Positions 1 through 6,833 are shown, counted from the stretch's first letter. The stretch is DNA of 10,461 nucleotides from Accumulibacter sp. (GCA_031284185.1 JAITAJ010000324.1:1-10461); one strand, 5' to 3'. Notes: generated from the letters alone by a model not told the origin. Program-made: numbers and translations.

Positions 1-253
1 TCGCGTGGTCGGCGAAGCGGGCAAGCCGCAGACCCTGCCGTACCGTCAGAAGATGACCTTGCTCGACGTGATGATCGCCGTCGGCGGGCTGACCGATTTC
101 GCGGACGGCAATTCGACGAGGCTGCTGAGAACGGCCGAGGGCGACAGGCAATACGGCGTGCGGGTGGCCGATCTGATCAATCGCGGCGACGTGTCGGCCA
201 ATGTCGACATGAAGCCGGGCGACGTGCTCATCATCCCGCGAAGCTGGTTCTGA
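1..253 (+). CDS. Outer-membrane polysaccharide export protein (Wza-like, XrtA-associated), C-terminal fragment
   Basis: Only the last 83 or so codons are present. The frame is open from base 2 and runs off the left edge; the GTG at base 5 is internal, not a start. The fragment looks like a SLBB (soluble ligand-binding beta-grasp) domain: it opens with VVGEAGKPQTLPY, continues with TLLDVMIAVGGLTDFA, and ends with MKPGDVLIIPRSWF, the typical close of Wza-type export proteins. Such proteins form the periplasmic and outer-membrane channel through which exopolysaccharide leaves the cell. The genes that follow (chain-length determinant and kinase) are its usual partners, which supports the XrtA-locus version of the family. 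The lipoprotein signal and main export domain would lie upstream and cannot be seen. The family assignment is solid. The exact subfamily is inferred from context. Confidence 0.88.
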   Translation, partial: RVVGEAGKPQTLPYRQKMTLLDVMIAVGGLTDFADGNSTRLLRTAEGDRQYGVRVADLINRGDVSANVDMKPGDVLIIPRSWF

Positions 254-321
254 CGATGGGCGCGCGTGGCGCGTCCGCGGGCGCGGTGCGCTCTTGCGGC
301 CCTTGAAGAGACAATCGACCG
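254..321 (+). other. Short intergenic gap with GC-rich hairpin
   Basis: This 68-base gap is the longest non-coding stretch in the window. It contains a stem of 8 pairs, one of them G-T (258-265 with 269-276), and a three-base GTG loop. A second, weaker stem (275-278 with 283-286) shares two bases with the first, so the two would compete. No T-run follows, so it is not a canonical intrinsic terminator. It could be an RNA-processing or stability element, or merely a product of high GC. A weak ribosome binding site, GAAGAG at 305-310, precedes the ATG at 322. No convincing -35/-10 pair is seen. Confidence 0.35.
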
Positions 322-1881
322 ATGGATGAAATTCTCCGCCAGGTGACTCTCGTTCTGAGGGGCATGTGGAAGTATCACTGGCTTGGCCTGCTCTGCGCGT
401 GGGTCGTCGCGCTGGTCGGCGTCGCCGTGGTCTTTCGCATTCCCGACCGCTACGAGGCGTCGGCGCGGATCTACGTCGATACGCAATCGATATTGAAGCC
501 GCTCATGCAGGGGCTGGCGATCGAGCCCAACATGGATCAGCAGATCATGATCCTGAGCCGCACGCTGATCAGCCGGCCCAACGTCGAGAAGCTGGTGCGC
601 ATGGCGGACCTGGATCTGAACGTCAACAACAAGGCGGACATGGAGACGCTGATCGATGATCTGATGAAAACGCTGACCATCAAAAGCACTTCGCGGGACA
701 ATCTCTACACCCTGGCCTACACCGATCCGCAGCCCGACCGCGCGAGGCGTGTCGTGCAGTCGCTGGTGTCGATTTTCGTGGAGTCCAGCCTGGGCAACAA
801 GCGCAAGGATTCCGATTCGGCCAAGAAATTCATCGACGATCAGATTCTGGTCTATCAGAAAAAGCTGGAGGACGCGGAGAATCGGCTGAAAGAATTCAAG
901 CTCAGGAACATTTCCACGCAGACCGGCGGCGGCAAGGATTACTTCGGGCGTTTGAGCGAGATCGGCGAGGAACTCGAACGGGCCAAGCTCGAACTGCGCG
1001 AGGCGGAAAATTCCAGGGACGCGCTGAAAGCCCAGCTCGCGGGCGAGGTGCCCCTCCTGTCGGACGAGGCGTCCGAAAACGCCAAGAGCCTGTCCGTCCC
1101 GGAGATCGACGGGCGCATCGACGCGATGAAGCGCAATCTGGACGGCCTCTTGCAGCGTTATACCGACCGGCATCCCGACGTCGTCGGAGCGCGCCGGATG
1201 ATCCGGGAACTGGAAGAGCAGAAGCGCGAGGAACTCGCCGCGCGCAAGAAGGCCGCCGGGTCGAATCCGGCGGTGGCGGCCAATACCAATCCCGTGTATC
1301 AACAGTTGAAGGTTTCGCTGGCGGAGACCGAGGCCAGCGTGGCATCGCTGCGGACCCGCGTGCTGGAATACCAGAACCGCTACAACCAGTTGAAGGATTC
1401 CATGAAGATGATTCCGCAGATCGAGGCGGAACTGGTGCAGCTCAACCGCGATTACGACATCCACAAGAAGCAGTACGAGAGTCTCGTGGCGCGCCGGGAG
1501 TCGGCGACGATTTCCGGCGAGATGGACGCCTCGACGGCCGCCGTCGATTTCCGCCTGATCGATCCGCCGCGCGTGGGGTCCAAGCCGGTCTATCCGAATC
1601 GTCTGGTCATGCTGCCGATGACCTTGCTGCTGGCGCTGGCCGCCGGGTTCTTCTTTCCGTTCGCGGCGAGCCAGCTCAGGCCGGTTTTTTTTGATGCCCG
1701 CGCCTTGCGGGAGATGAGCGGTCTGCCCTTGCTGGGCGTCGTTTCGAGAAAGCTCTCCGAAGCGGACGCTCTCAGGGAGAAGAACTTGCTGCGCCTGTTC
1801 GTCGTCGGCGCCCTGGCGCTCGTCGCCGCCTATGGCGCCGGAATGGCGCTTCTGATCTATTTATCGGCCCGTACTGCTTGA
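322..1881 (+). CDS. XrtA-system exopolysaccharide chain-length determinant (Wzz/PCP family)
   Basis: This is a 519-residue inner-membrane polysaccharide co-polymerase that should set polymer length and connect synthesis to export. The N-terminus has a membrane helix at about residues 20-38, followed by the Wzz-type segment PDRYEASARIYVDT (41-54). A long, charged, coiled-coil-rich periplasmic domain spans about 160-400. The GNVR-like region just before the second helix includes IEAELVQLNRDYDIHKKQYE. The proline-rich segment DPPRVGSKPVYPNR (414-427) leads into the second helix at about 428-450. A segment resembling the linker of Wzc-type fused kinases follows (FFDARALREMSGLPLLGVV), then a third helix at about 491-515. 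There is no kinase domain; the kinase is the next gene. The ATG at 322 is chosen because the expected N-terminal helix follows directly. The length and neighbours match the chain-length protein of exosortase-linked EPS loci. Confidence 0.93.
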   Translation: MDEILRQVTLVLRGMWKYHWLGLLCAWVVALVGVAVVFRIPDRYEASARIYVDTQSILKPLMQGLAIEPNMDQQIMILSRTLISRPNVEKLVRMADLDLNVNNKADMETLIDDLMKTLTIKSTSRDNLYTLAYTDPQPDRARRVVQSLVSIFVESSLGNKRKDSDSAKKFIDDQILVYQKKLEDAENRLKEFKLRNISTQTGGGKDYFGRLSEIGEELERAKLELREAENSRDALKAQLAGEVPLLSDEASENAKSLSVPEIDGRIDAMKRNLDGLLQRYTDRHPDVVGARRMIRELEEQKREELAARKKAAGSNPAVAANTNPVYQQLKVSLAETEASVASLRTRVLEYQNRYNQLKDSMKMIPQIEAELVQLNRDYDIHKKQYESLVARRESATISGEMDASTAAVDFRLIDPPRVGSKPVYPNRLVMLPMTLLLALAAGFFFPFAASQLRPVFFDARALREMSGLPLLGVVSRKLSEADALREKNLLRLFVVGALALVAAYGAGMALLIYLSARTA

Positions 1882-1890
1882 GGAGCAAGG

Positions 1891-3024
1891 ATGAGTCTCA
1901 TTGAGCAAGCGGCACGACGTCTGGAACAGTTGAAAAACGCCGGCGTCGATGTTCCGGCGCCATCGAAGGGCGAAGAGGAGGCGGCTGCCTTCGGGCAGCG
2001 TCATGACGGCGCTGTCCCCGCGGAGGCGGGGAAGCCCGTTTTGCGCAAGCCTGGAGCGTCTCCGGCGCCGGATGTCCCGGAGGCGCGGTCGCGGCGGGCG
2101 GCGGGAGCGCTTCCGAAGCCGTCGATGCCGCCGCGCCCCACGGCGCCGCCGTTGCGGCAGACGGTCGAAGCGGCGGTTTCGGGGGCGGCGTCGCCGCGGC
2201 AGGGGGGTGAAATTCCGCCGCCGCCGCCGCGAGGGACTCCCCGCGCCTCCGCGAAGCCCGACCTGCCGCAGTCGCGGCAGGCGCGCATCGATTTCGACGT
2301 TCTGGAGGCTTCGGGAATCATCCGTCCCGATGCCTTGCGTTCCCGCCAGGCGGATGAATATCGCGTCATCAAGCGCCCGCTCATCGACAACGCGATGGGC
2401 AAGGGCGCGGCGCGGGTCAAGGACGGCAACCTGATCATGGTCACCAGCGCCTTGCCCGGCGAGGGCAAGACCTATACGGCGCTGAACCTCGCCGTGAGCA
2501 TTGCGATGGAACTGGACAACACGGTGATGCTCGTCGATGCCGACGTCGCCCGTCCGTCGCTGCTGAACCGGATGGGGCTGACGCCGACGAAAGGCTTGCT
2601 CGACGTGCTGGTCGATCCTTCCGTTTCGCTGCCGCAGGTGCTGTTCAGGACCAATATCGAAAAACTGACGCTCCTGTCCAGCGGCACGCAGCACGCGCGC
2701 GCGACGGAACTGCTCGCCAGCGACACGATGGTCCGGCTGCTGGAAGAAATGTCGAGCCGCTATTCCGACCGGATCATCATCTTCGATTCCCCGCCCCTCT
2801 TGCTGACGACGGAATCGCGGACGCTGGCCTCGCACATGGGGCAGGTGGTCGTGGTCGTTGCCGCGGAAAGGACGGCGCAATCCGAGGTGAGGAACGCGCT
2901 GGCGGCGATCGAATCCTGTCCCGTGCGACTGATGGTGCTCAATCAGGCCAAGACAGTGGGCCGGGATGAATATGGCTATGGATATGGGTACGGATATGGC
3001 TACGGCTATGGCGGCGCGATCTGA
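1891..3024 (+). CDS. XrtA-system tyrosine-protein kinase (BY-kinase)
   Basis: This is a 377-residue cytoplasmic bacterial tyrosine kinase, the partner of the preceding chain-length protein; its phosphorylation state is expected to govern polymerisation and export. Residues 1-25 (MSLIEQAARRLEQLKNAG onward) are the usual start of this subfamily. Residues about 25-130 form a Pro/Ala/Arg-rich, probably disordered linker. The catalytic domain then shows Walker A SALPGEGKT (186-194, Lys193), Walker A' VMLVDADVARP with Asp216 and Asp218, and Walker B IIIFDSPPLL with Asp299. The C-terminus is a tyrosine cluster: seven tyrosines alternate with glycine from Tyr361 to Tyr373, then GGAI. In this family such clusters are autophosphorylated. 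A good AGGAG site at 1881-1885 overlaps the upstream stop and sits 5 bases before the ATG. The 3' end overlaps the next gene, and the linker contains a probable inserted repeat. Confidence 0.94.
   Translation: MSLIEQAARRLEQLKNAGVDVPAPSKGEEEAAAFGQRHDGAVPAEAGKPVLRKPGASPAPDVPEARSRRAAGALPKPSMPPRPTAPPLRQTVEAAVSGAASPRQGGEIPPPPPRGTPRASAKPDLPQSRQARIDFDVLEASGIIRPDALRSRQADEYRVIKRPLIDNAMGKGAARVKDGNLIMVTSALPGEGKTYTALNLAVSIAMELDNTVMLVDADVARPSLLNRMGLTPTKGLLDVLVDPSVSLPQVLFRTNIEKLTLLSSGTQHARATELLASDTMVRLLEEMSSRYSDRIIIFDSPPLLLTTESRTLASHMGQVVVVVAAERTAQSEVRNALAAIESCPVRLMVLNQAKTVGRDEYGYGYGYGYGYGYGGAI
1999..2056 (+). repeat. Probable dispersed palindromic repeat inside the kinase linker
   Basis: The stretch starts with CGTCAT, contains the perfect 7-bp hairpin TCCCCGC-GGAG-GCGGGGA (2015-2032), and continues with CCCGTTTTGCGCAAGCCTGGA. 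It closely resembles, from memory, the widespread proteobacterial intergenic repeat built on GTCATTCCCGCG..GCGGGAATCCAG, whose translation reads like VIPAKAGIQ. Here the same reading gives AVPAEAGKP (kinase residues about 41-49). The insertion is in frame and lies in a low-complexity linker, where it would be tolerated. The right boundary is uncertain, and the second half of the usual palindrome appears degenerate or absent. No other copy is visible in this window, so the identification rests on recognition only. Confidence 0.45.
2262..2281 (+). repeat. Perfect 8-bp inverted repeat in the kinase linker
   Basis: CCTGCCGC and GCGGCAGG flank a four-base AGTC loop, a perfect hairpin within the coding sequence for the Pro-rich linker of the kinase (residues about 124-130). 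It lies close to a further short palindrome at 2185-2197 (GCGGCG-T-CGCCGC) and a polyproline run. It could be a second palindromic insert, or a chance product of high GC and low complexity. Its function is unknown. Confidence 0.35.
2971..3012 (+). repeat. Hexanucleotide tandem repeat (TAYGGN x7), read in two frames
   Basis: Seven contiguous 6-base units, all of the form TAYGGN, occupy these 42 bases. In the kinase frame each unit encodes Tyr-Gly, making the C-terminal tyrosine cluster. In the frame one base later the same units read ATG-GNN (twice ACG-GNN), giving a run of in-frame ATG codons at the start of the next gene. Because the unit is 6 bases, gain or loss of a unit by slippage would keep both frames. 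This is directly visible in the sequence; any biological variability is inference. Confidence 0.9.
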
Positions 3025-4531
3025 TCTTCCTGTCCTGCTCGCGCTCGGCGCGGCATTGAGTGTGATGGCTCCGGCGGCATCGGCGGGCGACTGGCGGATC
3101 ACGCCGTCCATCTCCGTCAATGAGACCGTGACGGACAACATCGACCTGGTCGAGAAACATCGGCGCAGCGACTGGATCACCGACCTTGCGCCGGGAATCA
3201 AGGTCGCCGGCCACGGGGATCGTCTCAGGCTGGACTTCGATTATCGGCTGCACGGCCTCTTCCATGCCCATGATTCCTCGCGCGACAATTACCAGAATTC
3301 GCTGAGCGCGGCGGGAAGCCTGGAGGTTCTGGAGAACTGGTTTTTCATCGATGCCGACGCGGCGATCTCGCGGCAGAACCTGTCGGCTTTCCGCGGATCG
3401 ACGTATTCTCCCGTCGATGTCAATGACGGCAAGAACACGACGGAAACCCGGAATTACCGGGTTTCCCCCTACCTCGAGGGCATGTTCGGCGCCTCGGTCG
3501 ACTATCTGTTGCGCTACGATCTGAGCAAGACGACCTCGGACGAGGGCGGCGCCTATGACGATCAGACCCGGCGGCTGCTCGGCCGGCTGGACGGCGCGAC
3601 GGGATTTTCATGGCTCGGCTGGTCCATCGAGGCGGACAGCGAGAAAAACGAGTTCGGGCAGGGACGCGACACGAATTCGGACAGCGTGCGGGGCGCGCTC
3701 GTCTACCGCGCCGATCCCCAGTTCCGCGTCTCCCTGATCGCCGGGCGCGAGTCCAACGATTACGCCAGCGAAAACAAGAAGTCGCATACCATCGCCGGGG
3801 CGGGATTCGAATGGACGCCGACCGCGAGAACCCGGCTGGCGGCTTCCCGCGAGGATCGTTTCTTCGGTGACAGCGACAGCCTCACCTTCACGCACCGCAC
3901 CGCGCGCACGGCATGGAAATACCAGCAGACGAAGGATGTCTCCACCTCCACGAATCAGGCGTCGGGGAGCGTCGGCACTTATTTTTCCCTGTTCGACAGC
4001 ATGTACTCTTCGGCCATCCCCGATCCCGTGGCGCGCGCCGCTTTCGTGAATGCCATGCTGGCAAACAGCGGCATTTCGCCGAATGCGACGCTCCAGGGCG
4101 GCTTCCTGACGGCGGGCGTGACGCTGCGGCAGAGCAAGGAATTGTCGCTGGCCCTGTCCGGCGCGCGCAATACGGTCACCTTCGCGGCGACCCGGGGCGA
4201 GACCCGGGACATCTCCAGGGGGACGGGCATGGGGTGGTATCTCGGAACGGATTTTTCCGACACCAGCGACGTCAGGCAGACCGGCGCCAGCGTCAACTGG
4301 TCGCACAAGCTCAGCGGGCTTTCGACATTGACCGGCTCCACTTCGCGCCTGAAGAGCAAGGGGACGGGGGTTTCTTCCGTGAACATGGACGAGACGATGT
4401 ATTCCATCAACTTTCTGACCCAACTGGGGCCGAAGACCAGCGCCGGTCTGAGCGCCCGCCGCATCGAGGTGGATGGGACCACGACTTACATCGAAAACGC
4501 GCTGACCGGGACGTTTTCCCACCGATTCTAG
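3008..4531 (+). CDS. XrtA/PEP-CTERM-associated outer-membrane beta-barrel protein
   Basis: This is a secreted protein of 507 residues from the ATG at 3008. It has a signal peptide of about 26 residues (hydrophobic core LPVLLALGAALSVMA, likely cleavage after ASA before GDW). The mature part is rich in alternating polar and hydrophobic stretches, Ser, Thr, Asp and aromatics, with no cytoplasmic motif. It ends in FSHRF with a terminal phenylalanine, a hallmark of outer-membrane barrels recognised by the BAM machinery. It matches the large 'PEP-CTERM system associated' protein found at this position in XrtA EPS loci. Its exact role is not established; help in moving polymer or protein through the outer membrane is plausible. 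In-frame ATGs also occur at 2966, 2972, 2978, 2984 and 2996, giving up to 14 extra Met/Asp/Ala-rich residues. None has a good ribosome site. I chose 3008 because it gives the cleanest signal peptide. Translation is probably coupled to the kinase (overlap of 17 bases). Confidence 0.88.
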   Translation: MAARSDLPVLLALGAALSVMAPAASAGDWRITPSISVNETVTDNIDLVEKHRRSDWITDLAPGIKVAGHGDRLRLDFDYRLHGLFHAHDSSRDNYQNSLSAAGSLEVLENWFFIDADAAISRQNLSAFRGSTYSPVDVNDGKNTTETRNYRVSPYLEGMFGASVDYLLRYDLSKTTSDEGGAYDDQTRRLLGRLDGATGFSWLGWSIEADSEKNEFGQGRDTNSDSVRGALVYRADPQFRVSLIAGRESNDYASENKKSHTIAGAGFEWTPTARTRLAASREDRFFGDSDSLTFTHRTARTAWKYQQTKDVSTSTNQASGSVGTYFSLFDSMYSSAIPDPVARAAFVNAMLANSGISPNATLQGGFLTAGVTLRQSKELSLALSGARNTVTFAATRGETRDISRGTGMGWYLGTDFSDTSDVRQTGASVNWSHKLSGLSTLTGSTSRLKSKGTGVSSVNMDETMYSINFLTQLGPKTSAGLSARRIEVDGTTTYIENALTGTFSHRF

Positions 4532-4540
4532 TCAGACATC

Positions 4541-5659
4541 ATGTACGAATCCTACTTTGGTCTGACCAGCAAGCCGTTTCAGCTGAATCCCGATCCGAAT
4601 TTCTATTTCGCCAGCAAGCAGCATCGGCGCGCGACGGCCTATCTCGAATACGGCTTGCACCAGAACGAGGGATTCATCGTCGTGACGGGCGAGATCGGCG
4701 CCGGGAAGACGACGATCGTCCGCGGTCTGCTCAACAAGCTCGATTCGACCAAGGTGGTCGCGGCGCAGTTGGTCAGCACCCAGCTCGACGCCGAGGATAC
4801 GCTGCGCATGGTGGCCGCCGCCTTCGGCGTGCGTACCCGGAGCTCCGGCAAGTCCGAGGTGCTTCTGGCGCTGGAAGCCTTTCTCGTCGACGTGGCGCGT
4901 CAGGGGCGGCGCTGTCTGCTGATCGTCGATGAAGCGCAGAATCTGACGCCGCACGCGGTCGAGGAACTGCGGATGCTTTCCAACTTCCAGTTCGAGACGC
5001 AGGGGCTGTTGCAGAGCTTCCTGATCGGTCAGCCGGAATTCCGCAGCATCATGCAGAGTCCGCACATGCAGCAGTTGCGGCAGCGTGTCATCGCGGCCTG
5101 CCACATCGGCCCGATGGATCAGGACGAAACCCGCGGATACATCGAGCATCGGCTCAAATGCGCCGGTTACGAGGGGCAGCCGCTTTTTTACGATGAAGCC
5201 TACGTCGCGCTGTTCAGGGCCAGCAAGGGCGTTCCGAGGCGCATCAATTCGCTTTGCGACAGGATTCTTCTTGCCGGTTTTCTGGGCGGAAAATCCAAGT
5301 TCAGGATCGCCGACGTCGAAGAGGTGGCCAAGGAGATCGACGAGGAAACGCTGGCGCCCGGAGTGGCGCCCCAGGATCCTCCGGGCGTGGCGGAAATGCG
5401 CCCGCGCGACGGCCGCCTGACCGAGACCCGGCTCATGGACCTGAATCTGGCCCGGATCGAACTGGATACGCAAGCGGCCGAGGATGCCTTGCGGACCATC
5501 GACGACACGAAACAGGGGATCGGCGAACAGCGCATCGTGCGCCTGGAACGCAGCATGATCCGCATCGAGCGCAGTATCGCGGCGACGCTGAATCTGTTGC
5601 AGCGCCTGGTCAATTCCATTCAGGTGAAGAAGAGCGGCGCGACGGAGAATCGAACTTGA
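4541..5659 (+). CDS. XrtA-associated AAA ATPase (ExeA/GspA-like)
   Basis: This is a 372-residue ATPase beginning MYESYFGLTSKPFQLNPDP, the characteristic opening of ExeA/GspA-like ATPases in exosortase loci. Walker A is GEIGAGKTT (50-58, Lys56). Walker B is LLIVDEAQNL with Asp130 and Glu131. A sensor-type region follows (FLIGQPEF), then the AAA lid segment around GVPRRINSLCDRILLAG. Beyond about residue 270 comes an acidic, Pro-containing spacer. Residues about 300-360 then form a strongly predicted coiled coil (RLERSMIRIERSIAATLNLL). Unlike ExeA, no transmembrane helix or peptidoglycan-binding domain is evident, so it is probably cytoplasmic. The precise task is unknown; energising assembly or regulation of the export apparatus is a guess from the family. 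The gap after the barrel gene is 9 bases with no clear ribosome site, which suggests coupling. Its stop overlaps the next start. Confidence 0.93.
   Translation: MYESYFGLTSKPFQLNPDPNFYFASKQHRRATAYLEYGLHQNEGFIVVTGEIGAGKTTIVRGLLNKLDSTKVVAAQLVSTQLDAEDTLRMVAAAFGVRTRSSGKSEVLLALEAFLVDVARQGRRCLLIVDEAQNLTPHAVEELRMLSNFQFETQGLLQSFLIGQPEFRSIMQSPHMQQLRQRVIAACHIGPMDQDETRGYIEHRLKCAGYEGQPLFYDEAYVALFRASKGVPRRINSLCDRILLAGFLGGKSKFRIADVEEVAKEIDEETLAPGVAPQDPPGVAEMRPRDGRLTETRLMDLNLARIELDTQAAEDALRTIDDTKQGIGEQRIVRLERSMIRIERSIAATLNLLQRLVNSIQVKKSGATENRT
5644..5648 (+). promoter_or_regulatory. Ribosome binding site for the epimerase TTG start
   Basis: GGAGA lies 7 bases upstream of the TTG at 5656, inside the end of the ATPase gene. 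It decides the start: the open frame extends far upstream, but only this site combines good spacing with the conserved epimerase N-terminus. No ATG lies between here and the GARPNF motif. Confidence 0.75.
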
Positions 5660-6816
5660 TCGGCAAACTTGAGCACGAAAATCACGGCCCCGTCCTGTGC
5701 GTCGTCGGCGCGCGCCCGAACTTCATGAAAATGGCGCCGATCCTTCGCGCCCTTGCCGGGCACGAACCTCCCGTTCCCGCGCTGTTGGCGCATACCGGCC
5801 AGCACTATGACCGGGACATGAACGACCGGCTGTTCGAGGAATTGCGCCTGCCGCGGCCCGACATCAATCTCGAGGTCGGTTCGGGAACGCACGCCGTGCA
5901 GACCGCCGAGGTCATGAAACGCTTCGAGCCGGTCGTCGACGAGTCCGGGCCGTCGTGCATCCTGGTCGTGGGCGATGTGAATTCGACCCTGGCCTGTACC
6001 CTGGTCGGGGTCAAGAAAGGCATTCCGGTCGCGCACGTGGAGGCCGGTCTGCGCAGCTTCGACCGGAACATGCCGGAGGAAATCAACCGGGTGCTGACCG
6101 ACCAGGTGGCGGACATCCTCTATACGAGCGAGCGCGGCGCGCTCGACAATCTGTTGCGCGAGGGCATTTCCCCGGCGCGTGTCGAATTCGTCGGAAACGT
6201 GATGATCGATTCGCTGATGGCCAACCGCGAACATGCGCGCCGGCCCGCGGAGGTCCTCGAAGCGGCGGGTTTCGATCCCTCCATCGCGGCTTCTCCGTCG
6301 GGATATGCCGTGGTGACGCTGCATCGCCCGTCCAACGTCGACCGGGAGGAAACGCTGCGCCCCCTGCTCGAAACCCTGCGCGAAGCCTCGCGGCGACTAC
6401 CGCTGATCTTTGCCCTGCATCCGCGGACGCGCGCCAACATCGGGCGCTTCGGGCTGGACGATCTCGTCGCCGGAAAACGGATCGCGCTGGCGCCGCCGCA
6501 GGGGTATCTCGAAATGCTCGGTCTGATGGCCGGCGCGCGGCTGGTGCTCACCGATTCCGGCGGAATGCAGGAGGAAACCACGGCCCTGGGCATTCCCTGC
6601 CTGACGCTGCGCGAGAACACGGAGCGTCCGATCACCGTCGAGCAGGGCACCAATACCCTGGTCGGACGCGATGATCGGGCGATTCTCGGCGGCATCGCCG
6701 AAATCATGGAAGGCGGCGGCAAGCGCGGTTGTACGCCGGAGCTGTGGGACGGCCATGCCGCGGAGCGCATCGCTTCCCATCTGGCCGCCCGGCTCGCCGC
6801 TCGCGGCAACGCCTGA
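5656..6816 (+). CDS. wecB: UDP-N-acetylglucosamine 2-epimerase (non-hydrolysing)
   Basis: This is a cytoplasmic enzyme that interconverts UDP-GlcNAc and UDP-ManNAc, supplying a precursor for the exopolysaccharide. From the TTG at 5656 it is 386 residues, close to the usual 370-390. Family motifs occur in order: VVGARPNFMKMAPI near the N-terminus; HTGQHYD; VVGDVNST with Asp107; AHVEAGLRSFDRNMPEEINR with Glu129 and Glu141/142; TLHRPSNVD with His223; the UDP-binding segment DSGGMQEE (300-307); and LRENTERPITVEQGTN. The Asp, Glu, Glu and His residues match those known to be important in Escherichia coli WecB. The start overlaps the ATPase stop by 4 bases (TTGA). No UDP-ManNAc dehydrogenase (WecC) is seen here, so ManNAc rather than ManNAcA may be the sugar used, unless wecC lies elsewhere. 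Epimerases of this kind are regular members of XrtA loci. Confidence 0.95.
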   Translation: MIGKLEHENHGPVLCVVGARPNFMKMAPILRALAGHEPPVPALLAHTGQHYDRDMNDRLFEELRLPRPDINLEVGSGTHAVQTAEVMKRFEPVVDESGPSCILVVGDVNSTLACTLVGVKKGIPVAHVEAGLRSFDRNMPEEINRVLTDQVADILYTSERGALDNLLREGISPARVEFVGNVMIDSLMANREHARRPAEVLEAAGFDPSIAASPSGYAVVTLHRPSNVDREETLRPLLETLREASRRLPLIFALHPRTRANIGRFGLDDLVAGKRIALAPPQGYLEMLGLMAGARLVLTDSGGMQEETTALGIPCLTLRENTERPITVEQGTNTLVGRDDRAILGGIAEIMEGGGKRGCTPELWDGHAAERIASHLAARLAARGNA

Positions 6817-6833
6817 CGAGGGGCCGACGGAAC

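Noticed and set aside
46..1464. Long minus-strand open frame (about 470 codons) opposite the chain-length gene
   Set aside because: Its translation is His/Arg/Leu-rich with no recognisable domain, and it is a by-product of high GC third positions in the strongly supported + strand gene.
1861..3201. 446-codon minus-strand open frame opposite the kinase and the barrel gene start
   Set aside because: Arg- and His-rich low-complexity translation without motifs; it covers the Pro-rich linker and the YG repeat on the opposite strand.
3913..4932. + strand open frame overlapping the end of the barrel gene and the start of the ATPase gene
   Set aside because: Out of frame with both real genes; the composition is Arg/Gly/Asp-rich shadow sequence and it lacks a ribosome site.
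5254..5655. Upstream extension of the epimerase frame into the ATPase gene
   Set aside because: The extra 134 residues are Arg/Gly-rich shadow sequence; the family N-terminus and a GGAGA site place the start at TTG 5656.
6729..6833. Upstream extension of the deacetylase frame into wecB
   Set aside because: It lies wholly over the conserved wecB 3' end; the ATG at 6834 directly precedes the conserved N-terminus.
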